64,000 nt of DNA from positions 24,323,136 through 24,387,135 of the forward strand of contig OY987226.1 in NCBI GenBank assembly GCA_963920705.1, read 5' to 3'. A program made the translations under genes and the position numbers. The notes beneath the pieces were generated by a model that saw only the letters and a list, made by a program, of their open reading frames with translations, was not told where the DNA came from and did not search any database. This DNA comes from Odiellus spinosus. Taxonomy: Eukaryota; Arthropoda; Arachnida; Opiliones; Phalangiidae. Shown here piece by piece: positions 35,963-47,524 of the stretch; position 1 is the first letter of the stretch, and each line of letters opens with the position of its first letter.

Positions 35963-36160
35963 TTTTCCGGCAAGGTTAGGGGAAGTAACAAATAAAAACA
36001 GGTAAATTTTAGTTTTTTCGCTTCTGGGCTTTAGTCTAAATGTACTATACGAAAGAGGGTGGTTTTAATGAATGGAATTTGAGTGAATTAGAAAAATACC
36101 AAGGTTTGTTAGGTGTGGCCATTTCGGATTCCAAAATTTGTATAAAAGGAGACAATTGCA
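35963..36160 (+). promoter_or_regulatory. Promoter of cuticular gene 3
   Basis: Distal AAGTAACAAATAAAAACAGG (about 35983), proximal AAAAATACCAAGG with GTTAGGTGTGGCCATT (36090-36125), and TATAAAAG at 36141-36148. Block order and spacing match genes 1, 2 and 4. Homology between this region and copy B stops at 35962, just before the promoter. Confidence 0.65.
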
Positions 36161-36232
36161 ATTGTAAAAATCACAATCGTCTTCGATCTCTTAACTCTCT
36201 AACTGTTCGAGAAGGAAACGGAGCCGGCAAAT

Positions 36233-37089
36233 ATGTACAAGGTAATAGTACATCCTAAAGTACTTTTCTCTACAATGAATTGAAAACCAATGTTTTCGAG
36301 TTGAAAATGGCTCTTACCTTTAAGTTTCCAAATAGCTTCAATTCAATTATTGCAAATACTATTAATCGCGTAGATCACCATTTTCGTTGCTTTGGCCGTT
36401 TTGGGAGCCGCCAGTGCCGGAGTCGTTGGATCCTACGGATTAGGCCTTGGTCTAGCCGGAGTCGGCCAGTACGGTCTTGCCGGAGTTGGCCCTTACGGTC
36501 TAGCCGGAGTTGGTCCATACGGTCTCGCTGGAGTCAGCCCATACGGTCACGCTGGAGTCAGCCCATACGGTCTCGCCGGAGTCAGCCCATACGGTCTCGC
36601 CGGAGTTGGTGGCCTCGGCGCCGCTGGATATCTCGGACACGCTGGAGTTTTGGGACACGCCGGTGTTGTTGGACCTCTCGGAGCCATCGGAGCTTCCGGA
36701 GCCATCGCTTCCAACCCAGGTGGTACCATCGCCGCTGCCGTACCAGGAGCTAACTGGGGTGAGTTCGCTTAGTCAGTGGTCACGTCCGTTTGATTCTTGT
36801 AGTTATAATACTATTTAACGCTCAAACAAATTTAGGCGCTAACCAAGTTGGCCCAAAAACCGCCGCTACCGTAGTTGGAGTTCAATCGGTCATTGACGGA
36901 CCATCGGCCACTCTCTACGCTTCGACCGGAGCCGTTAAGGGTGCCGCTCAAGCTGGAGCCAACCTAGGTTCCATCGGAGCTCAAGTTACCCCGCAAGCCG
37001 CTGGTGGCAACGTACCCGCTTCCGCCGTCGCCGTTCAAAAGGTTCCCATCGGCGTCCACGCCGGTGCCCTCGCCCAGCCTATCTGGTAG
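36233..37089 (+). CDS. Cuticular protein 3, longest repeat region
   Basis: Exons 36233-36241, 36374-36758 and 36836-37089; 648 coding bases, 215 residues. The signal peptide starts MYKITIFVALAVLGAASA. It has about six GVxPYG(L/H)A octads (GVGQYGLA, GVGPYGLA, GVSPYGHA and others), more than the three or four in its paralogues. The exon 3 product is five residues shorter: the GLAHA motif before GALA is lacking. Introns are GT-AG, and intron 2 is nearly identical to that of gene 2. AATAAA is at 37199. It is intact. Inferred role: a secreted cuticle component; the extra octads may change its physical properties. Confidence 0.87.
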
Positions 37090-37204
37090 GACGCCATCAT
37101 CGCCAAATCATTTGACTCAAGCGCATCGAATTATTTTTTTCAACCTAAATTCTTTCCTTGTGTCTTAGGGTTTTATTTTGTACATAAAGTATTAATTAAT
37201 AAAA

Positions 37205-38104
37205 TGATATTTACGAATTTAATATTTAGTTTAATAAATATTTTAAATATTTAATTGGAAGTGCTCCTTTGAACGAATCGAAACGAAAAAAAAATCCCAT
37301 AATCAACATGACAAAAGATGGTTATGTGTAAATTTTCAGCTCAAAAGATGTGCCCAAAACAGTTTTTTGGGTTTTTGGCGATATCTTGGCCAAATTTTCA
37401 CCAAATCTATTTTTTTTTTTTTTTAATTAAACGTCTCTAGAAGCCCTATAAGGCGGTATTTTTTTAATGTGCGCTCAAAAGCAAATGTTTTAAAAGCGTT
37501 TTAAAATTTGAAAATTTGTAAAAAAAAAAAAAAAAAAATATGTGTATTTTGGGTCAAAGTTGACCCCTGAATTTTTTCAGATTTTTAAATTAGGGGATTG
37601 TAAAAAAGATCGAGGTCACGTGTTTTCAGAACTGCCAGACAACTTAAATAAATCAGGCTGGAAATATTTTAAAACAGCCAATTTCAACTTGAAAATCGCC
37701 GGAGTGGTCGGTTTATTTTTTTTAGTAACAACGGGAGATTGGGGACCCTCTTTCAGTTCGGCTCCCGATATTTCTAAGTAAACAAATACTAGAGATAAAG
37801 GAAAGAGTAGGTTTATACACGCTGCCAAATTAAGTTGAACTACAGATAGTGAACCAGCTGCGGGCAAATGGTCACCAAACGTGATGGTCAGCGCGCGTAA
37901 AGCGAGGCCCTTAATATCCCTATAAATAAAAAATCCGTAAAGATAACGGATAGGGTAAGTTTTGTACGCGCTTCAAACTGTGGTGGAAAGACTGCTGGCA
38001 ATCTAGATTCGAAACCTTATTGTAAATTGACACCCCCATTGATCATTTTCACTTTTTTTGCTACTTAATTCGAAAAAATGATGGATGTAATATTTTAACT
38101 GAAT
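37205..38104. other. No gene seen
   Basis: Long T- and A-runs (37409-37424, 37519-37537). The 79-residue open frame at 37542-37781 spans a GGGTCAAAGTTGACCCC palindrome and has no splice or promoter context. Nothing is recognised. Confidence 0.45.
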
Positions 38105-38238
38105 CCAACAAGTGAATAATTTCGCTGGCAAGGTCATCGATATGTATTAATTATATTTTATTTCGCCTTTAGGCAAACGAGAGGGTTTTATTGAATGAAA
38201 TTTACGGCAATTAGGAAAATTTCAGGTTTTATTATTAA
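38105..38238 (+). pseudogene. Relic of a cuticular-gene promoter
   Basis: AATAATTTCGCTGGCAAGGTC, TTTCGCCTTTAGGC, GAGAGGGTTTTATTGAATG and AATTAGGAAAATTTCAGGTTT line up in order with the upstream region of gene 3 (35945-36108). No TATA box or exon follows. It appears to be the surviving upstream part of a further gene copy. Confidence 0.5.
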
Positions 38239-38819
38239 TGTATACTCAAATAATAAAGTTATTTAAAAAAAAAATTTAACCATCAATTTATTTTAACAAA
38301 TGGATTCTGTAGGTCAACTTTTTCCATTATTTTGGAAACGTTATAATCATAATAATTTAAATCTTTGGAGTAAGAGGCTACAAAACAACTAAATATAATT
38401 TTAAAAATATTATATTTAATTGCTGTGTCTTTACGGATTTTTTAACGGTGCGATAAACAACCACTTTTTTGTATAATTAGAGAAAAAATTCACCTTATCC
38501 TATTATTTAAAACAATTCACTAGATTTAACAAAATGTAACAATGATATTTCAACCCTTAACGGGAGACTGTTACCTAAAAACAAGTGATATTTCATCGAT
38601 TCCTTATCGTTTAAATAGGCCTAATCCAATAGTAAAATAAAATTACCTACAAATATTAAACTAGAAATAAATTTAAAACTTACCATCAAACTTAGCTGGA
38701 TTCATAGAGATATCCTGAGGTCACCGTATAAGGACTACCAACCAATGACATAGATCATGGAGATCATGCAATCCCCTTATTCATATTTCGTTGAACATCT
38801 TTTTAATTAGTTTAAAATT
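38239..38819. other. No gene seen
   Basis: AT-rich intergenic sequence with no supported exon or repeat boundary. Confidence 0.45.
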
Positions 38820-39180
38820 TAAAAAAATTTTAAAACCTTGCGAGCGTTCGGGCCGTGGCCCCTCTTCATGCCGTTTACAATCTAAATAATAAATTTTAGA
38901 TTTTAATCTCTCAAAACAACTGTTGTAAAAGGCCGGGTCGATTTCCGGTATAGCTTCCCTCTAATGCGGGTGATGTCATGTGACTGGATCGAAGTTGGCC
39001 AGGCCAGTTATTGGCAAATGTTGCTTGGGGAGCTACATCTCGTTTTGCCTTGCCAAAGGCATGAGTTTCCACTCCCTTTGTTAAAAGTCTCTATGTTTCC
39101 ACTGTAAATTTTTTTAGATTGTAAACTGCTTGAAAAGGGGCCACGGCCCGAAAGCTCGCAAGGTTTTGAAATTTTTAAGA
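38820..39180. mobile_element. Fold-back MITE, ~360 bp
   Basis: Arms of ~60 bp: AAAACCTTGCGAGCGTTCGG near 38832 continuing through GCCGTGGCCCC and GTTTACAATCTAAA, and its inverse ending GCTCGCAAGGTTTT near 39167. The arms are a few percent diverged by eye. The outer edges lie in A/T runs, so the target duplication is not resolved. No coding sequence. Confidence 0.8.
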
Positions 39181-39948
39181 TGTTAAACCCGTTATTTCAA
39201 ATATATATATTTTTTTCTATAGATACGTCACTATGGCTTTTGTCAGGGAATGCGTTCTGGAAATTCAAGCCGGGATCCCGAATAGTCACTTGGCTTTGTT
39301 AATGACGTCAGAACTTGCCCAAAATGGTACCGAAAATTATGGTCTCTTGTTAAAACCTCATCCACTCTAAAATGACTTAGGACAAGCGTATCACGAGAAA
39401 AGGCGTGAGATAGCAGTTTTGAATGCGTTTCCCTTAACTAAAAGCGAAAAGACGAACTGATTCCATCAGATTTATTCTATAAGATCTACTAGCAGAAATT
39501 TATGGTCCGCGCATTTAGATATAACCAAAAGTATATCATTTTATTCCTTAAAATTAAACAACGCCCTATAGCTATTAGCAAATGTCCGGGTAAACGTACC
39601 GGCAGATTCTGATTCGAGACACTCTGGAGAGAAAGACACTATGGCCAAGCGCGGCCGCCTAAATTCCAACCCTCTCTCCCGACAGTACCCGACTCAAAAC
39701 ATCGAGCTAGACAGGGGTGATGACTTTTTGTCTATTTTTAAGTGATGTGCTATGCCGTACTTTACTAGTCCTTTCCTGATAGCGTTAAGCTACGGGGGCT
39801 GTTTTATTTTAATGGAATAAATTGGTCGACTTTTGATATAACTGAATTTAGTCGTTAGATTATTTTCTTGAATTTTTGGTATGTTTATAATATAAACGCC
39901 ATAAAAAACTCAAATCTAGGTATTTCATAGACAAAAATGTTTGCACAT
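39181..39948. other. No gene seen
   Basis: Mixed-composition sequence between the MITE and the 3' end of cuticular gene 5. GCGCGGCCGCC at 39649 is an isolated GC-rich patch. No supported exon. Confidence 0.4.
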
Positions 39949-39991
39949 TTTATTTTATATACAATTAAAATGACAAGTGAGATTGCTTTCT

Positions 39992-41266
39992 TTAATAGAT
40001 ATGGACTGGGCCAGATCGGAGAATAGCGGTGGCGGAGGCTGGTACGTTGAGACCGGCGGAGGACGGAGGAACTCCGAGACCGGCAATGTTGGCACCACCG
40101 TTAGCGTGTCCCTTAACAGCTCCGGTGTTGGCGACGAGGGTAGCGGAAGATCCGTGGAGGACGGCGGTGGGGCCAGCGAGGACGGATCCGGTGGATGGAC
40201 CAGCACCAACGGCACCTATTTACGAAGAATACATTCGAATATTAGCTAATGCGGAATTCAATAATGACGTAAATATATTATTAAGCGCGCTAAACGAGCT
40301 AAGATTAACGCAGATCGTGTGTAGGCCGAGCGAAGAGGTAATGTTCTAATTGCGCAGTTCCCATAAGCGCATTTGCACTTGCGCGCAGTTTTTCAGTTCC
40401 ACAGATTTCATTTAGATTAGGTTAGTGTCTATAAATAAATTAATGGTAAAAGCGAAAAAGGTAAACTGCGCAAATGGGGAACTGGGCATGTGGACCAAAA
40501 TTAGTTAAGAGAACCACCCTATAATGTCACGAGGCCACTATCCTTCATACTGTTCCAGTTTCTCACCAGATGGATTGAGTGCTTATTCGAGATTAAGCCC
40601 AGTGGAACCTTCTGTCTCTGAATATAACTAACATTCTAGCTAGTGATGCTGTAACATCACGTAATTATTTCCCATCTCTCTCTGTTGATCGAAGTTAAAG
40701 TAGTATTAATTTGGTTTGGGAGGTGTCGACTAGCCAACATTTAGGAACAAACTTCACTTTTCACGAATAGGAATGGATTGATGATTTATAACACGAAGGA
40801 AATTTCCCGTTTTTAAATCTCAATTAGAAGGGCACGCAGACTCACCAACGCTGGAGCCTGGAACGACGGAAGCGACGAGTCCACCTGGGTTAGAGGCGAT
40901 AGCTCCGGCTCCGTATCCTACGACTCCTGGGGCGTAAAGACCAGCGGCGGCGGAGTAAAGACCTGGGTTGTAAAGACCAGCGGAGTAAAGTCCTGGAGCG
41001 GCGATGTGAGGAGCGGCGATGGAGTGAGACAAAACACCAGCATGACCTACGATTCCCCCAAGTCCATAATGGTGAGCGCCGAGGAGAGTAGCGGCTGGAA
41101 AGCCAGCGCCGTAGCTGACAACGCCAGCGTTAGCGACTCCCAAAGCAACCAAAGCAACGAAAAGGGAAAGCTGAAAATAAAATATTTCAATATCTCAATC
41201 TAATAATAAGAACATATCATTTCAAATACTTAGTAAATGAGTACGAGTTATACTTACATGGGCCAT
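39992..41266 (-). CDS. Divergent cuticular protein 5, three exons, - strand
   Basis: Exon 1 41266-41258 (Met-Ala-His, donor GTAAGT), exon 2 41170-40846, exon 3 40215-39992; 558 coding bases, 185 residues. The signal peptide starts MAHLSLFVALVALGVANA, then GVVSYGAGF, GHHAG/GLYxxG-type repeats (SAGLYNPGLYSAAAGLYAPG) and AIASNPGG, the same block as in genes 1-4. Exon 2 ends in phase 1 like the paralogues. Exon 3 encodes a Val/Ala/Gly-rich module with ATLVANTGAVKGHANGGAN, the counterpart of ATLYASTGAVKGAAQAGAN, ending VHIY. The 630-bp intron 2 separates a part easily missed. TATAAAAA at 41336-41329 on the - strand; AATAAA about 39954-39949. Intact by eye. Likely an older paralogue facing the others. 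Confidence 0.83.
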
Positions 41267-41328
41267 TTCTAGTGATAGGATTCTCAAGAAAGCAATCAAG
41301 ATACTGTTTTCAAACGGAGATGATCACC

Positions 41329-41400
41329 TTTTTATAGTCCTGGTGGCGAGGGTAACGCCTAAAAAACCTTCAGTGAATCGGGTGGGGTGGTGTGTGTCTG
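41329..41400 (-). promoter_or_regulatory. Promoter of cuticular gene 5
   Basis: TATAAAAA at 41336-41329 on the - strand, about 63 bp upstream of the ATG. Further upstream, GAAGGTTTTTTAGGCGT is a distant match to the CCAAGGTTTGTTAGGTGT block of genes 1-4. Confidence 0.5.
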
Positions 41401-41861
41401 GGGTGATACACACCTTTTTTTTTTTGTAGCTCCTCGTATACACTCTCAAAGAGCAGCTGCAGTATTTACAGACAGTAACAGGGCTCGTTTACCAACCGTT
41501 ACTATTAGAAGCAATATAATTCTAAGAAGAATATATCGTGTTGCATTTATACTGGCTTTCAGATAAGATCAGTTTGTGGAAAAAGTTCAGATATCTAAAA
41601 ATATGTATTAATAAATACGAGATGTGAGGAGAATCATTTTTTTTAAATCTTTCGATAGGGTTACGACCAGTTGACCTTCATGTCTTCTAAACCCGCTCTA
41701 GACGAATACATTTGTATCATATATTATTTTTATTAATTTCTTAATATCAGCGAAACTTCCAGACTGTCGTTTAATATATTTAATATATCTTTCATATTTA
41801 ACCAATAAAATTAATGTTTATTCTGTGTAAAGGGATAAAAACGTTTAAAAGTTAGTAAGAT
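41401..41861. other. No gene seen
   Basis: AT-rich spacer between the promoter of gene 5 and the minisatellite. Nothing is recognised. Confidence 0.45.
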
Positions 41862-42689
41862 GAACTGTATGGTATCATAGTGAATGATACTTTAAGGGTA
41901 TCGTAGCAAATTGCAAATTAAGGTATCATAGTAAATTAAAAATTGAGATATTCTATAGTAATTATGCTTTAAGGTATTATAGTGAATTATATTTGACGTA
42001 TCACAGTAAATTAAAATTTGAGGGATCCTAGCAATGTATGCTTTAATGTATTTGAGGTACCCTAGCAATGTATACTTTAATGTACTTGAGGTATCCTAGC
42101 AATGTGTACTTTAATGTGTTTGAGGTATCATGATAAATTAGAATTTGAAGTATCCTAGCAATGTATACTTTAATGTATCCTAGCAATGTATACTTTAATG
42201 TATCCTAGCAATGTATACTTTAATGTATCCTAGCAATGTATACTTTAATGTATCCTAGCAATGTATACTTTAATGTATCCTAGCAATGTATACTTTAATG
42301 TATCCTAGCAAATTATACTTTAATGTATCCTAGCAAATTATACTTTAATGTATCCTAGCAAATTATACTTTAATGTATCCTAGCAAATTATACTTTAATG
42401 TATTCAAGAAAATTATACTTAAATGTATTCAAGTAAATTATACTTAAAGGTATTCAAGTAAATTATACTTAAAGGTATTCAAGTAAATTATACTTAAAGG
42501 TATTCAAGTAAATTATACTTAAAGGTATTCAAGTAAATTATACTTAAAGGTATTCAAGTAAATTATACTTAAAGGTATTCAAGTAAATTATACTTAAAGG
42601 TATTCAAGTAAATTATACTTAAAGGTATTCAAGTAAATTATACTTAAAGGTATTCAAGTAAATTATACTTAAAGGTATAACAATCTTTT
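41862..42689. repeat. 25-bp minisatellite with a homogenised right part
   Basis: Left units (41862-42150) are diverged (AGGTATCATAGTAAATTA forms). The middle has seven or so copies of TATACTTTAATGTATCCTAG plus CAATG or CAAAT. The right (42400-42680) has many identical copies of AGGTATTCAAGTAAATTATA plus CTTAA. All have a 25-bp period. The array abuts the putative splice donor of the P-like gene at 42691. Confidence 0.95.
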
Positions 42690-42691
42690 AC

Positions 42692-45600
42692 CTTGGTATT
42701 TTATAACGTACTTTCTGAAGTTATTTCTCAAACTCTTAAGAAGATGGGGGCAGTCATACATGCAGTATATTTTTTTGTTATTTAGGTAAATGAAGGGTTC
42801 AGTTTTCGTCACGTTTAGTTTCTTATAGACACCTCTATTTGTTCCACCTTGATCGCAGACAATGCTTCTTACATTCAACCCAATTTTATCTAATTTATTT
42901 ACGCATTCAATTAGGAAGCTTTTCAAAAATTCGGTGTTAGTTGTTCCTTTAGCAAGAACATATCCCACTGGTTGTTTATATTGTTTAAAAAGGCCATGGA
43001 CCATTACGACAAGAGCTTCATTTCCAAGTACGCATTGTTTACCAACATCACCGTAGTCCACAAAACCTTCTATCGTATCTTTGGCTGGGTCATAGGAAAG
43101 GCCTTCAGCTAACGACATTTCGTCTACAGTCAAAATGCAATTTCGATCTTTACTTTTCATTTTTTTAACCTTTTTTTGTAGAGCCTCAAATATGAAAGAG
43201 TTTAATCCAGGATCAAGGTTGATAGTTGAGAGCCAGTCACGTAGGGTTCGACTGTGGGGTAGCTTGAATATTTTTCTAAGAAGTTTATAACATTTTGGAC
43301 TTTGGTAATGTATCGAGAGTGCAATTTTCTTATCATTTTCACTCCATCGTCTGCCTTTACGTTTCGCAAATGATTGTCTTAACTGAGTGGCGAAAAACAT
43401 CTGCTGCTGGTCCGTTAATAGGTCTTTGCTATACGTTAAAATTGTCTTTATTTTCTCCTTCTTGGAATGGGCAAGAACTGTTTTTAAAGTAGATATTCTT
43501 CTTTTGTAACGGCTAATCACCGAGGACTTGACTCTTAATTTCTTTTTTAACAAACCTTTTCCTGGCGTATCAGGTGTTTTCTTTTTGTTGGTTAATCCTA
43601 CTAATGCTATTACTGGTGTTTCAGTTGTTTTATTTTTCTTGGTTGGTGCTACAGGTACATTGAATGTAGAGTTACATTCTGAAAATACGAAGAGCCAAGG
43701 TAAATTCTCTCTACCGATATTGCTGTTTTACTGACTTCTAAATGACTGATATTTTAAAAACCTACAACCATATACAGAAGGGAGATATCAAGCGTTCTTT
43801 GCGACTTGATTTATCTTTCAAACTCTATCCAATGAAATTATTTTACCTGAAGTTTCTTGATTTTCCATTTGGCTTCTAAACATCTGAATCAACGAGATTT
43901 GGTTATGCTAAATAAAGAAATTAATTAGAAGTTACATAATAAATTTAGAGGGAGGGTAAAGTGGAAAATCAAGTGATGTTTTATCGATTCTTTATCTAAA
44001 AATAAGACCTGTTTGAGGATTAAAACATTCGGAAAATATCTCTGGACTTTTTAAAAATCAAAATAGGTGCCAATTTTACCATAAAAATTCAAATATTAGA
44101 AACACCCGCCTCCGACCAATCACAGCAGGAGTAATGTAGTGTTTAACGAAGAGTAAGCAACGGTAAAGCCAGGTTTAACATTGCGTATGGCTCCGCGTAA
44201 GCCTTTACTCCATTGATATTCTCGGCTGATGATTGGCTGTCAGCCAAAAATGCCAATGGAGTAAAGGCTAACGCAGAGCGATACGCAATGTTAAACCTGG
44301 CTTTACCATTACTTACTCTTCGTTAAACACTACATTACGCCTGCTGTGATTGGTCGGAGGTGGGTGTTTCGAATATTTGAATTTTATGTTAAAATTGGCA
44401 CCTATTTTGATTTTTTAAAAAGTCCAGAGATATTTCCCGAATGTTTTAATAAGCAAACAGGTCTTATTTTTAGATAAAGAATCAAAAAACATTACTTGAT
44501 TTTCCACTTCACCCTCCCTTTAATAGATTTATTTTACCTTCTCTGTTTGAAAACTTGTAACATTATGGTAAGCCTCCAGGTAACCATTGGTCAACAAATA
44601 TTGACGGATCAAGGAATTTAGGACAGAACGTTCCTCTTGAGATATTAAGAGCTTATTTTCTTCAGTACTATTTGAAGGTTCTAAATAAATTTAAAGACAA
44701 GATTAGATTATGCAATTGAAACTTTGAAAATCCTTCACACACTACTATCACCTATTTTATCTGGAGAAACTAGATTTTTCTGGTATTCTGCTAGCCTCTG
44801 TCTTCTTTTAAATAGCTCAGGTTCAATTTTGCTGGCTTTTCGTTTAGATGATCTTCTAGGAGTAGTTTTCAACCCACTGATTTTTGATATTCTCGGCGTT
44901 ACTACCCTATTTGGTGTGGTAATAACTGGGGTTTCCACTGGTGCAACTCTTAATCTTCTTGGTGTTGAACCTAACCTTTTTGGAATGGAAATCTCCGGAG
45001 TTCTTGATGTATTACCTTGGGCATCACGTTTTGCTGCTCGTGATTTTTGTACTGGAGTTACGGGGCTGGGAAGTATTTCCACTTCAGCCTCAAAAATAGT
45101 TGGAACAGCTTTTTTGATTAGTCGCTTCTTTAGAGGGTTCATAAACTGGCCAAGTTCAAAATGGTCCGAGCAAATCCTGCGATTTTTGTATAACACTGCC
45201 GGGCTCAGTCCGTAGAGCTTGCTATTTCCACAATTTAAAACCCATTGTTGGCATCTAAAATTTATATTACCTCAATTATATGGGTGAATTTAAAAAATTT
45301 TGCAATCGCTCAGCAGAAAAGAAATTTAAACCAAAAATATTTTAATGCGTATCTGTGTATAATAAAGGTATCTTTCAAAACAAAATTAACTTGCCATGAA
45401 TTTGAATAGGCTTTAAGAACGCTGGTTGGTATGATCTTCCTCATTTCTTTTTATAGTACAAATCCGGGCACTTAGGCTTATAACTAGGCATAGTGGTCAC
45501 CTTTTTATGGTACGAATTGGCGTTAACAACGCTGGTTGGTATGATATTGGTAATTTCTCCTTGATCTTTTTATAGTACGAATCTGGGCACTTTTGCTTAT

Positions 45601-45801
45601 AACTAGGCATAGTGGTCACCTTCATATGGTACAAATAATAACAATATAATATACAAACTTTTGGATCCAGCAAACAATATATAAAAAAACATACCTTTCA
45701 GGTTCTTTCGGAAAACGAAAAAAAGAAAAACTAAACAACGGTCCTTGCTTGTTAGCGCAATTTGTTCCTGCACAACGGTGCACTCCATCTTTGGGAGGCA
45801 T
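42692..45801 (-). CDS. P-element/THAP9-like transposase gene, 3' end missing
   Basis: Exon 1 45801-45695, exon 2 45254-44752, exon 3 43678-42692; GT-AG junctions, phases match, about 532 residues. Exons 1-2 give a complete THAP zinc finger: MPPKDGVHRCAGTNC, FRFPK, W40, RRICSDHF and AVPTIF, so C10, C15, C64, H67, with AVPTIF at 85-90. A basic Pro/Thr-rich linker follows. Exon 3 has a Lys/Leu-rich helical part, then the RNase H-like fold: D in ILTVDEMSLAEGL, D in VRSIVCDQGG, and YDCPHLLKSLRNNF, typical of P-element and THAP9 proteins. Exon 3 ends at CAAG/GTAAAA; the region with the last catalytic residue is not found to the left, where the minisatellite and cuticular gene 5 lie. Family proteins are ~750-900 residues. 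It could be a truncated transposase or a THAP-domain gene. Confidence 0.72.
43945..44525. mobile_element. Fold-back element in the THAP-gene intron
   Basis: Two arms of about 260 bp: GGGAGGGTAAAGTGGAAAAT from 43950, and its inverse ending at 44518, with matching interior (TCTCTGGACTTTTTAAAAA; CCGACCAATCACAGCAGG versus CTGCTGTGATTGGTCGG). The centre is GTCAGCCAAAAATGCC. TTTA-rich flanks may hide a short duplication. It lies wholly within intron 2 (43679-44751) of the P-like gene. Confidence 0.85.
45411..45630. repeat. Two-copy tandem repeat, period 110 bp
   Basis: GCTGGTTGGTATGATCTTCC at 45421 and GCTGGTTGGTATGATATTGG at 45531; both units end TAACTAGGCATAGTGGTCAC. It lies in intron 1 of the P-like gene. 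Confidence 0.85.
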
Positions 45802-45860
45802 CTCATTTGACCTTCAATTATAAAAATTAATATAAGGAAAATCAAGTTATCAAAAAATTT

Positions 45861-46966
45861 ATATTTCTCAAACTCAGAAGTAATTATCTACGCTTCAATT
45901 GTTTCAGATGACGGTAGCTTGTGGATATATATTCCCAAAGTGTGGATTCTAATCAACAGAGTAATGTAATCATTAATCAGGTACGGTTGTTTTTCTTCTA
46001 GATTCATTAACGTAAGACTACAGGTATTTAAATTTTTAATCCAGAAGCAAATATAATTAAGAAAGTTTTTTTAAAAGCTTGCAGCTTTAATTACGCAGTA
46101 GAATTAAAAACCGCGAACAAAAATACACGGTGAGACGACTAGTTTCGTGTCTTACAGGCAAATCAGGTCTGAATTCTAGATTGCGATTTCATTTTCTACA
46201 ATAACTTCGTCACATGACTCGAGGGGGCGTGTATAGATTTTTTTAAAAAAAAGATCGATAATGGAGCTGGGCTGTCGTCACAATTAAGGGACTGATGCTT
46301 TTTACAGATTTTTCTTATCTCCAACGATTCACGTACATTCAGTTTTATATAATGGCCAATCATCGCAATATTTTGGACATTTAAAAAAATCAAACTTGTG
46401 GCTGGGGTAATTGGCAGCATGTTGAGCCAAAGCTGAGGAGTAAATCGATTGGTGTACTTGGATTTGTTCTAAAATGATTTTGGACCTTATTACCACATAC
46501 TATATAATTGTACCTAAAACTGAATGTACGCAAATCGCTGGAGATTAGAAAAACCTGTAAAAAACATCAGTCCCTTAATCGTGATGACGGGGTAGGCAGC
46601 TCCATTGTCCATCTTTGGTCTTAAAAAATCTATACACGCCCATCGAGTCATGTGACAAAATTATTGTAGAGAATGAAATCGCAATCTAGCCTGATGTGCC
46701 TGTAAGACACATTTTTGTTAGCGTTTTTAATTCTATTGCGTAAACTTTGTTGATTATATTTGCTTATGGATTAAAAATTTAAATACCTGTAATCGTACGT
46801 TAACGAATCTAGAAGAAAAACAACCGTACCTGATTAATGATTACGTTACTCTGTTGATTTGAATCCACACTTTGGGAACATATTTATATTCACAACCACA
46901 AGCTACCCTTATCTGAAACAAATGAAGCGTAGATAATTACTTATTACTACTGAGTTTGAGAAATAT
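45861..46966. mobile_element. 1.1-kb fold-back element upstream of the THAP gene
   Basis: Arms of about 480 bp in inverted orientation, starting ATATTTCTCAAACTCAG (45861) and ending CTGAGTTTGAGAAATAT (46966). Internal pairs include GTAATCATTAATCAGGTACG versus CGTACCTGATTAATGATTAC and TGCGATTTCATTTTCTAC versus its inverse. The unpaired centre is near 46400-46500. The left end is only 60 bp from the P-like gene's ATG, so any promoter for that gene would lie within or beside this element. No coding sequence seen. Confidence 0.85.
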
Positions 46967-47311
46967 TTCCAAATAATCATTTACCTTAAGTTTCTGAGAT
47001 TATCTGAGATAGATAAATAATTTATTAATTAGACAGTTTATGCATTAAATGGATATGAATTCTTTTAACATTGAAAGGAAAATTGAACAAAGACATTAAA
47101 AAATAAAAACAAAGACATTGTTAAGCCTTTGTTTAAGGCTTAACGGTATTTTAAAATACATTATGATTATTACGCGTAACTTACCCAGTCAAGTTTAAAT
47201 AAATAAATGAGCCTTATAAAATCAAACGAAACTTAAATAGAGCAGATTAGATAAAAAATTGGTTAATTATTTGAAAAAAACATTACGTGTCGCGACGGGC
47301 GCTGACAAGAA
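46967..47311. other. No gene seen
   Basis: AT-rich sequence between the fold-back and the Helentron-like element. AAGCCTTTGTTTAAGGCTTAA near 47125 is a small hairpin. Nothing else is recognised. Confidence 0.45.
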
Positions 47312-47524
47312 CAAGTTGGGAAACCAAAATAATACCTCCCCGACAACCACGTGATGTTAACTAACCTAACCTTACCTAAAATATTAAAATTTATGGCATT
47401 TGTGGAAGACGAAGATTGAAAGCAAAAAGAAATAATATCTGAATTAAACACTAAATATATTAAACCAATAATTCAGATCAAAAATATACTTCTTATCAAG
47501 ATAAATTTGAATGCAAAAGAATCA

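Noticed and set aside
37542-37781. 79-residue + strand frame
   Set aside because: No promoter, splice or similarity support; begins beside an A-run and a palindrome.
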